Below are positions 21,513 through 28,118 of a stretch of 28,118 nt of DNA, in pieces (within the stretch, counting starts at the first letter, position 1; every line of letters starts with the position of its first letter). The notes beneath the pieces were generated by a model, which saw only the letters and a program-made list of their open reading frames with translations, did not search any database and was not told where the DNA came from. The position numbers were made by a program, and so were the translations under genes. This DNA comes from XYA12-FULL-58-9 sp001798605 (GTDB taxonomy: Bacteria; Myxococcota; XYA12-FULL-58-9), in the NCBI GenBank assembly GCA_036736205.1, contig DAINMX010000066.1, positions 1-28,118 on the forward strand. The letters are read 5' to 3'.

Positions 21513-22157
21513 ATGCCCAAAATGGTTTGCTCGATGCCACCCAAGGCCTTGTCGTCAAAGGAGCTCGTTCTGCTAGGCCTTTTGGCTGAGGGAGCGAGTC
21601 ATGCGTACGCCCTGGAAGAGCAAATCCGTTCGCGTCACATGGACGAATGGACGGAGATTGCGCAGTCCTCGATCTATCGCTTGCTCGATAAGCTCGCGCA
21701 GCGTGGCCTCATTGATGCGCAGCTCGAACAAGCCGAGAAAGGGGCTCCACGCAAGGTCTACTCTATCAATAGAGATGGACACGAGGCCTTGGCCTCGGGT
21801 GTTCTGTGTTACCTCGCAGAGATTGCTGCGCCCAAAAACCCGTTTCACATAAGCCTCGCGAACATCACGGCAGCGCCGCGCCAACAAGTGATCGAACGCT
21901 TCGCGGCCCGCGCAGAAGCGATCGCGGCGTTTGCCGCCGAGGTTGATGCGGTCGCCACCCATGTCGAGGGGGGGATCGTGTCCTCCCAAATCGATCGGCG
22001 TGCTGAGTATTGTCTCCGAGCTGAACTGTTGTTTTCCCACATTCAACACCACCTGCGCGCCGAGCGAGAGTACCTCGTCGAGGCGCTCGAGAAGGTCGGT
22101 GCTGCCAGTAATGGCCTATTCGCAAGTTCCGCGAGCAGGCATGGGAGTATGAAATGA
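21513..22157 (+). CDS. PadR-family transcriptional regulator
   Basis: This is a 214-residue DNA-binding regulator, probably the local repressor of the efflux genes that follow. The N-terminal winged helix has the PadR pattern SSKELVLLGLLAEGASHAYALEEQI, then SSIYRLLDKLAQRGLI and KGAPRKVYSINRDG. A helical C-terminal dimerisation domain makes up the second half. The ATG at 21513 has AGGAG (21501-21505) 7 bases upstream. The longer frame from 21462 would put the leader hairpin inside coding DNA and was rejected. The stop overlaps the adaptor start by ATGA. PadR proteins often repress multidrug pump genes and sense pump substrates. The palindrome at 21387-21422 is its best candidate site. Confidence 0.92.
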   Translation: MPKMVCSMPPKALSSKELVLLGLLAEGASHAYALEEQIRSRHMDEWTEIAQSSIYRLLDKLAQRGLIDAQLEQAEKGAPRKVYSINRDGHEALASGVLCYLAEIAAPKNPFHISLANITAAPRQQVIERFAARAEAIAAFAAEVDAVATHVEGGIVSSQIDRRAEYCLRAELLFSHIQHHLRAEREYLVEALEKVGAASNGLFASSASRHGSMK

Positions 22158-23407
22158 ATCGCATTCAATCTTTGGCCCTTTTTGTTCTTGCGGCATCCTT
22201 CGCCTGCAAGAAAGGTGATGGCGGCACCGAGGTGGTCATCCGTACGCCGGTCTACGTCGAGGTGATCCAACGAGAAGACATCACCGCCAAGCTGAGTTAC
22301 GTCGCTGACCTGGCACCCTACGCTGAAGTGCGTCTCTATTCGCCGCTTCCCGATCGCATCATCTCCTTCCCGTGGGAGAATGGACAGTTTATCCACAAAG
22401 GTCAGCGCGTCGCCTTGATTCGCAAAGAGGGGCTCGATCGGGGCATTGAGGGGATGATCGCCCAGGCCGACGGGCTCGACGTGCAAATTCGACACCTCGA
22501 GAGTGAGCTTAAGCGTTCCAAGGATCTACTGGCCGCCGGCGTCATCACGCGGCAGACCTTCGACCAGATTCAGACGTCCCTCGACTCGACCCGCGCACAG
22601 AGTCGGGCGCTCGACGCCAACCGCGCGCAGATGGCGGCCACCGCGAGCAACGCGGTGATCACGGCACCGATTGACGGCTTCATTGGCGGCAAACTGTTGC
22701 AAGTGGGTGACATGGCGGCACCGCAGATCCCGTTGGCGAGCATCATGCAGATAGACAAGCTCAAGGCAAAGCTGCACATCGTTGAATCGGACGTTGCCAA
22801 GGTAAAGCTCGGCCACGAGGTCAACTTGTATTTTGATGCTTTCCCCGGCGAGAGTTTTCCAGGCGTCGTGACCAGCATCATGCCGTATCTCGACGCGGGT
22901 ACCCGCACCAATGCAGTCGAGGTGACGGTCGACAATCCGGGCAGTGATGGCGAGCACCGCCTCAAACCGCGCATGTTTGGCAATGCCGAACTCATCTTGG
23001 AAAAGCGGCAGGGCGTTGTCGTTGCCCCCGAGCACGCTTTGCTTCTCGATAGCCAACTGCTCGAGAAACAAGGGCAGGACGAGCAACTGCGCAAGGCCTT
23101 TGTTGTCGACGAGGCGGGTGTTGCGCACAAACGCGTCGTCCGGCTGGGCGCACGCAACGGCAGCCGGTACGAAATCCTCGAAGGGCTCGCACAAGGGGAG
23201 CGTCTCGTGGTGCGCGGTCAACATGGCCTAAAAGAGGGTGCCCCCGTCGACATTGTCACGCCGCAAGACGGCAACCAAGAGGGCAGCAACGGCGTGGACT
23301 CCGAGACCGCGCCTGCTGCGGTCAAGAGGTCTCCCGCGGACAATGTCGAACTCGTGACTGAGCGCGGCGATGTGGTGGAGAAGCAAGCGGAGACGAACAA
23401 TGAGTGA
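22154..23407 (+). CDS. RND efflux periplasmic adaptor, lipoprotein
   Basis: This is the membrane-fusion adaptor that links the inner-membrane pump to the TolC-type channel. In 417 residues, the signal MNRIQSLALFVLAASFAC places a lipidated Cys at 18, followed by Lys-Lys. A beta-strand/lipoyl half-motif near VRLYSPLPDRIISFPWENGQFIHKGQRVALI comes first. A short coiled-coil hairpin (about 95-155, including LESELKRSKDLLAAGVITRQTFDQI) follows, then the second lipoyl half ITAPIDGFIGGKLLQVGDMA. A beta-barrel and membrane-proximal domain come last. The C-terminal ~45 residues are a charged, likely disordered tail. Overlaps with padR (4 bp) and with the pump gene (8 bp) show tight coupling. Confidence 0.92.
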   Translation: MNRIQSLALFVLAASFACKKGDGGTEVVIRTPVYVEVIQREDITAKLSYVADLAPYAEVRLYSPLPDRIISFPWENGQFIHKGQRVALIRKEGLDRGIEGMIAQADGLDVQIRHLESELKRSKDLLAAGVITRQTFDQIQTSLDSTRAQSRALDANRAQMAATASNAVITAPIDGFIGGKLLQVGDMAAPQIPLASIMQIDKLKAKLHIVESDVAKVKLGHEVNLYFDAFPGESFPGVVTSIMPYLDAGTRTNAVEVTVDNPGSDGEHRLKPRMFGNAELILEKRQGVVVAPEHALLLDSQLLEKQGQDEQLRKAFVVDEAGVAHKRVVRLGARNGSRYEILEGLAQGERLVVRGQHGLKEGAPVDIVTPQDGNQEGSNGVDSETAPAAVKRSPADNVELVTERGDVVEKQAETNNE

Positions 23408-26400
23408 GACCAACACGGGTCCGCGAGCGGGCTTTCTCGGTCAATTGAGCGCCACGTCCGTGCGGCGGGGCGTGACCTTCAGCATGATTTACCTCATGGT
23501 GTTTGGGTTTGGTCTTTTCTCTCTCGGACGGCTGCAACTCGACCTCTACCCTGACATCTCGTTTCCGGTGGTGGCGATCATTACCAACTACACCGGTGCG
23601 AGCCCTGACGACATCGAGACCTTGATCTCACGGCCGATCGAGGGGGCGGTGGCTTCAGTCAAAGATGCGGAGGAAATCGAGTCGACGTCGAAGCAGGGCA
23701 CATCGATCGTGCAGGTGAGCTTCGATTGGGGCAAGGACATGGAGGTGGCGGAGACCGATGTCCGTCGTAGCCTCGAGATGGTCAAAGGTTTTCTTCCTGA
23801 TGACGCCGCTGACCCGATGGTGTTCGCCTTTGACCCATCGATGCAGCCGATTGTCATGTTCACTGTCAGCGGTAACTACCCCCTCGACGAGCTCCGGCGC
23901 ATCGCCGATGAGGAGGTCACTCCGCGTTTGGAACGTTTGCCGGGCATTGCTTCAGCTTTTGCCCAAGGCGGTCTCGACCGCCAGGTCCATATCGTCGTGG
24001 ATCCGGCCAAGGTTGCTGCCTTTGGCCTCGACGCCATGGCCGTTGTGGGTGCCGTCTATCGCGAGAATACCCAGGTCCCTGGTGGTGCTGTGGAACAGGG
24101 GAGTCTCGAGTTGACCATCCAGACTCACGGCAAGTACCAGTCGGTCGCTGAGATCGGTGAGGTGGTTGTGGCCATGGCGCACACCCCCACCGGCCCTGTG
24201 CCGGTGCGGCTCAAAGAAGTCGCCGCGGTCAAGGACACCTTCACCGAGAGTCAGCGCATTCTCGAGACTGACGGTGTGCCGGCTGTTTGGGTGTTTGTGC
24301 AAAGACAATCCGGTGCCAACACCGTGCGTGCCGCCGAGGGCGTCTTGGCGGCCTTACCGGCGATCAACAAGCAACTCGCCGCCGATATCGACTTCAAGAT
24401 CATCTTCAATCAGGCGGAGTTCATCAACCTCTCCCTCGGCAATCTATCCTCCACGGCCATGCTCGGGGTGCTGATCACTTTTCTGGTTCTTCTCGGTTTC
24501 CTGCGCAACTTCCGCAGCGCCATGATTGTTTCAACCGCAATTCCTTTGTCAGTCATTGCCACCTTCGCGGTCATGGACCAGGCCGGCATGACACTCAACG
24601 TTTTGTCGATGGCGGGGCTCGCGCTCGCCGTGGGTATGTTGGTCGACAATGCCATCATCGTCTTGGAGAACATCTACCGCCTGCGTGAGACGGGCCTTGG
24701 GGCTTGGGCCGCGTCGATCAAAGGCGCGCGCACGGTGAGCACTGCTGTCGTTGCCTCGACCTTGACCACCGTGTCTGTGTTTGTGCCCGTTCTCTTTGTT
24801 CCGGGGATTGCCGGAGTCATGTTCAAAGACATGGCGGTCACCATTTGTTTTTCGCTGTTGGTGTCACTCATTGTAGCGCTCACCTTCATACCGCTTGCGG
24901 CCTCGCGTTTGCTCGCTGGCGAGAAAGTTTCGGCAAAACTGGCCAAGGCCTGGAGTCGGGATCCGTTCCAAGGGATCCGCGATAGCTATGGGCGTGCCCT
25001 CGACTGGAGTCTACAGCGGCGCAAGGTCGTCGGACTCGCTCTCGGTGGCCTGGTTCTCATGACCGCCGTTCTCGCATTGGCACTGCCGACCGAGTTCGTC
25101 ACCGAGGATGATCAGCAGATGCTCTTCGTTTCAGCGGAAGCTCCCATGGGCAGCAATCTGCAGGAGGCCTACGGCGTCATGCAAGAGGTTGGCAAGCGCA
25201 TCGAAACGGTTGTCCCCGAGGAGGACCGCAAGATGATTGCCCTCGACCTCGGTGTTGGCGAAGGCTTCACCTCGCTGTTTTCCAAGGGCGTTCACGCTGG
25301 AATGTTCCGTGTGCCCTTGGTGCCGCAGGGACAAAGGGGCAAGAGCCAACAGGATTATGAGAAGCTGTTGCGGGAGGATCTCAAGAACATCCCCGGGCTG
25401 ACGGTGAGCGTTGCCATGCCGTTCAATCTCATGGGTGGGACAGGAGACATCGAAGTGCAGATTCGTGGCCATGACCTGACGACTTCACGTCGTGTCGGCA
25501 CCGAGTTGGTCGAGAAGTTCCGCACTTGGCCGGAGGTCGACGAAGCGGTCTTCTCGATGTCGGAACAGAAACCGGAGGTCAAGGTCACCTTTGATCGTGT
25601 GAAGATGGCAGAGCTCGGGTTGTCAGCTGCGGCCGTCGGCAACGCCGTCTCTACCTTCTTTCAGGGGCGTCTTGCAGGCCGCTACGCCGAAGATGGGGAT
25701 GAGCATGACATCATCGTGCGTTTCGGCAAAAAGCACCGCCTCGACGTCGACGAACTGCGGCACATGCCGGTGGTGACCCCGCTCGGCGTGAGCGTGCCGC
25801 TCGACAACGTTGCACATGTCGAGATGGGATTGGGACCGATCGACATCGCCCGTCTCGACCAGGAGCGAGTCACCCGGGTCAATCTTACCCTTGCTAAAGA
25901 CTTCACCGACGCCGAAGGCAACTCGAAGAGCAAGGACTTGCGCAGTGCGATCAACCACGTAGACGAGGATCTTTCTGGGTATCCGTGGCCCGAAGGTTTC
26001 ACGTACCACATAGGCGGTACCGCTGAGGACTTCACCCAGTCATTCTCATACTTGGGCTTGGCGTTGGTGCTGGCGATCTTTTTGGTCTACATGGTCATGG
26101 CGAGCCAGTTCGAGTCATTTCGACAACCGTTTATCATTATTTTTTCCGTGCCATTGGCCGCGGTGGGTGTCGTGTTGATGTTTGTCATCACGCGGTCGAC
26201 CATGGACATGTCGGCGATGATTGGTGGCATCATGTTGGTCGGTATTGTCGTCAACAATGGCATCATCATGGTCGACGCCGCCAATCAGTTGCGTTGGGAT
26301 GGTCTGGATCGGTTTGCGGCGATCGCGGGTGCAGCTCGCACGCGCCTGCGGCCGGTCTTGATGACGAGTCTCACCACGATCATGGCGATGGTGCCGCTTG

Positions 26401-26600
26401 CTTTGGAAATTGGCGAGGGCTCGGCGGGATGGGGCGGTATGGCCAAGGCTGTCATTGGCGGCCTGGTGGTTGCTACCTGCCTCACGCTCTTCGTCGTACC
26501 AACGATGTACACTCTGTTCGCGAGCAAGACCTTGAAGCACCGTGAAGAGGAGGCCGAGATTGAACAGGCCCTGGCAGCGGACGTAGGAGGTGGAGCGTGA
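23400..26600 (+). CDS. RND efflux permease (AcrB/HAE superfamily)
   Basis: This proton-driven inner-membrane pump exports drugs or other amphiphiles. It has 1066 residues and the usual duplicated layout: TM1 (FSMIYLMVFGFGLFSLGRL), a first large periplasmic loop starting with DLYPDISFPVV, a TM2-6 block, then TM7, a second loop and TM8-12. In TM4 the proton-relay site reads VDNAI (Asp416-Asn417) rather than the Asp-Asp of AcrB. In TM10 it reads VNNGI, with Asn952 where AcrB has Lys940. This pairing is common in the wider COG0841-type family, so it is a subtype mark rather than a defect. The ATG at 23400 overlaps the adaptor stop by eight bases. A GTG ten codons earlier is less likely. The substrate is unknown. 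Confidence 0.95.
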   Translation: MSETNTGPRAGFLGQLSATSVRRGVTFSMIYLMVFGFGLFSLGRLQLDLYPDISFPVVAIITNYTGASPDDIETLISRPIEGAVASVKDAEEIESTSKQGTSIVQVSFDWGKDMEVAETDVRRSLEMVKGFLPDDAADPMVFAFDPSMQPIVMFTVSGNYPLDELRRIADEEVTPRLERLPGIASAFAQGGLDRQVHIVVDPAKVAAFGLDAMAVVGAVYRENTQVPGGAVEQGSLELTIQTHGKYQSVAEIGEVVVAMAHTPTGPVPVRLKEVAAVKDTFTESQRILETDGVPAVWVFVQRQSGANTVRAAEGVLAALPAINKQLAADIDFKIIFNQAEFINLSLGNLSSTAMLGVLITFLVLLGFLRNFRSAMIVSTAIPLSVIATFAVMDQAGMTLNVLSMAGLALAVGMLVDNAIIVLENIYRLRETGLGAWAASIKGARTVSTAVVASTLTTVSVFVPVLFVPGIAGVMFKDMAVTICFSLLVSLIVALTFIPLAASRLLAGEKVSAKLAKAWSRDPFQGIRDSYGRALDWSLQRRKVVGLALGGLVLMTAVLALALPTEFVTEDDQQMLFVSAEAPMGSNLQEAYGVMQEVGKRIETVVPEEDRKMIALDLGVGEGFTSLFSKGVHAGMFRVPLVPQGQRGKSQQDYEKLLREDLKNIPGLTVSVAMPFNLMGGTGDIEVQIRGHDLTTSRRVGTELVEKFRTWPEVDEAVFSMSEQKPEVKVTFDRVKMAELGLSAAAVGNAVSTFFQGRLAGRYAEDGDEHDIIVRFGKKHRLDVDELRHMPVVTPLGVSVPLDNVAHVEMGLGPIDIARLDQERVTRVNLTLAKDFTDAEGNSKSKDLRSAINHVDEDLSGYPWPEGFTYHIGGTAEDFTQSFSYLGLALVLAIFLVYMVMASQFESFRQPFIIIFSVPLAAVGVVLMFVITRSTMDMSAMIGGIMLVGIVVNNGIIMVDAANQLRWDGLDRFAAIAGAARTRLRPVLMTSLTTIMAMVPLALEIGEGSAGWGGMAKAVIGGLVVATCLTLFVVPTMYTLFASKTLKHREEEAEIEQALAADVGGGA

Positions 26601-28048
26601 AGTGCCACTATCTTCTTCTCGTGGCCCTGTGCGGCGTTGGCTCTACTGCAGTCGCGGCACCGGTCATCACCTTGGAACAAGCGCTACAAAGCACCCGGCA
26701 GAACAACATCAGTTGGAAGAGCCTAAGCGAAGTGCTCAAGCAGGCGGACGCCGGACGTGACATGGGCATCGGTCTATTGTTGCCGAAGTTGCAGGCCCAG
26801 GGACAGTGGGTCCACATGGGTGAGCGCAACGTGCCGGATCTGAGCAGCATGACTGACGGTACCGCGCAACTGGTCGAGGTACTCGGTACCCTCACCCGGG
26901 TGGTGGTTGAGGAACACCCAAACCGCATCGCCGATTTCTTACCTTACCTCAACCAACAGGAGAGCAGCGGTGGTGACGAAAACGTCTTCGAAAGTTTCGT
27001 TCCGCCGGCTGATACCTTGTCGGCCACTTTCAGCGTCATCGTGCCGGTGCTCAATCCCAAGGGTATCACCACGCTGCAGGGGGCCTACGACCGATACGAT
27101 GCGGCTGTGCAGCAGATTGGCTATGGCCGCGACCAGCTACTGTTTGGCGTGTGCAAGGCCTACTATGGGCTCGCGACGTTGCAGGGCCTTATCGATGCTG
27201 CCGGGCGTTCCGTCGACGCCGGGCGCGCCAACTTCGAGTCCAAGAGGGTGAAGGCCGGCCTGCAAGCCGCGACACAACTAGAGGTCAAGCGTGCCGAGCT
27301 TGAGCTCGCGCAAGCAGAAGCACGGCGGGTCGATCTGCAGGCGGACCTCAAGCGCACCAAGTCGACCTTTCGCTATCTCACCGGCATTGAGGGAGAGTTC
27401 GACGTCGTCGTTCCCGAGGCACCACCTTTGGAACAGGCAAACACCGTTGACCTCTGGATTGATGAGGCCAAGCGCCAGCGCCGGGATCTGACGGCGGCGA
27501 GGATCTCGGTGAAAGCGTCGGAGCGCGATGTGCTCGGCGGTTGGTTCGGCTACCTGCCTACCGTCGATCTCATCGGCCAGGCCAAGCTCGACAACGCCGA
27601 GGAGCAGCGATTCGATGACGACCCGTTTTCTTGGAATATTCTTGGCACCCTGACCTGGAATCTTTACGACGGCGGTATCAGTCAGGCTAACCTTTCGGTC
27701 ACGCAGTCCCGTCGGCGTCAGGCAGAGCTCACTGTTTTGGACCTCGAGCACTCCATTGTCAACCAGGTCGTCGCCGCCGAGCAGTCCCTACGTGACGCCG
27801 TCCTAGCGCGGGAGCTCGCCGAAGGTGCGGTCAGCGTTGCACGGGATGCCGCGAAGCTCACCGAGGCCGCTGAGGCTGCTGGTGCCGTGACCAGCCTCGA
27901 GGTGATCGATGTCAACAACGCCGTCTTTCAATCTGAGGCCGGACTGCTAGCCGCCCAGCTTCGCGAGGCGATGGCGCGCCTGGACCTGTTCGCCGCTGCG
28001 GGGCAGGCAGTCCCGTTCGGGGACGCGGCCGCCCCGGAGGGTGGTTGA
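26597..28048 (+). CDS. TolC-family outer-membrane efflux channel
   Basis: This is the outer-membrane channel of the tripartite pump. In 483 residues, a signal peptide (about 1-21, ending AVA before APV) is followed by ITLEQALQ, the standard start of a TolC repeat. Long helical coiled-coil stretches come next (for example residues ~200-260, rich in Ala, Glu and Arg). A second half repeats the pattern, with LTWNLYDGGISQANLSVTQSRRRQAELTVLDLE, typical of the family. The GTG start overlaps the pump stop by GTGA and follows GGAGG at normal spacing. It closes the operon. The 70 bases after it show no clear terminator before the window ends. Confidence 0.94.
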   Translation: MKCHYLLLVALCGVGSTAVAAPVITLEQALQSTRQNNISWKSLSEVLKQADAGRDMGIGLLLPKLQAQGQWVHMGERNVPDLSSMTDGTAQLVEVLGTLTRVVVEEHPNRIADFLPYLNQQESSGGDENVFESFVPPADTLSATFSVIVPVLNPKGITTLQGAYDRYDAAVQQIGYGRDQLLFGVCKAYYGLATLQGLIDAAGRSVDAGRANFESKRVKAGLQAATQLEVKRAELELAQAEARRVDLQADLKRTKSTFRYLTGIEGEFDVVVPEAPPLEQANTVDLWIDEAKRQRRDLTAARISVKASERDVLGGWFGYLPTVDLIGQAKLDNAEEQRFDDDPFSWNILGTLTWNLYDGGISQANLSVTQSRRRQAELTVLDLEHSIVNQVVAAEQSLRDAVLARELAEGAVSVARDAAKLTEAAEAAGAVTSLEVIDVNNAVFQSEAGLLAAQLREAMARLDLFAAAGQAVPFGDAAAPEGG

Positions 28049-28118
28049 CGGTTGAAGGTGGGTGGGGCGTTTCTTGTGGAGACCCCGATCGATCGTCTGT
28101 CTTTTCATGTGGCGGAAA

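Noticed and set aside
22389..22397. Second perfect DnaA box TTATCCACA
   Set aside because: It is isolated inside the adaptor coding sequence (Phe-Ile-His codons). One or two chance hits are plausible in 28 kb, which also tempers the claim for the 4853 box.
23400..26600. Missing AcrB-type Asp408 and Lys940 as a sign of a dead pump
   Set aside because: The Asp-Asn plus Asn-Asn combination is common in the wider RND permease family, so it marks a subtype.

Overview
The window reads as chromosomal DNA from a moderately GC-rich Gram-negative bacterium, most likely a deltaproteobacterial or Myxococcota-type lineage. The reasons are outer-membrane proteins, TolC/RND efflux genes, many GTG starts, Cys-rich and TatT-type lipoproteins, an RNase E/G with a long disordered tail, and yfgM-like and bamB-like genes near der. 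The lineage is an inference; no rRNA or other phylogenetic marker was aligned. Every stretch without a gene is shorter than 300 bases.

Region 1 (1-2973): an unusually AT-rich gene for a methyltransferase-like protein, then a tRNA-Arg(CCU) with its own promoter, then an HU/IHF-type DNA-binding protein. The HU gene overlaps a convergent fructokinase (mak-type ROK kinase) tail to tail. Region 2 (3017-8245): a small secreted beta-barrel protein, divergent from a run of RNA and ribosome genes: cca (tRNA nucleotidyltransferase), rnc (RNase III), era and der. The cca-rnc junction carries several DnaA-box-like 9-mers. Region 3 (8323-11103, minus strand): an RNase E/G-family ribonuclease with a highly charged disordered tail, preceded by a second small secreted protein whose signal peptide is encoded by a hexanucleotide repeat.

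Region 4 (11195-16771, plus): a YfgM-like membrane protein coupled to a BamB-like beta-propeller, a Rep/PcrA/UvrD-type helicase, a Crp/Fnr regulator and a Nudix protein whose Nudix box has lost two metal-binding glutamates. Region 5 (16781-18363, minus): two lipoproteins, one of the TatT family and one with a PKD-like domain. Region 6 (18536-21323, plus): a CstA-type carbon-starvation transporter and a stand-alone RecB-like nuclease with an AddB/Cas4-type iron-sulfur cysteine set.

Region 7 (21387-28048, plus): a compact drug-efflux operon consisting of a PadR regulator, a lipoprotein RND adaptor, an RND permease and a TolC-family channel. Each gene overlaps the next by 4-8 bases. Upstream lies a 36-bp nested palindrome that is the best candidate for the PadR operator.

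Most of the window is conserved housekeeping DNA. I found no CRISPR array, insertion sequence, phage or obvious new multi-gene system. The most unusual items are the altered Nudix box, the padR palindrome, the repeat-encoded protein segments, the DnaA-box group and the orphan Fe-S nuclease.
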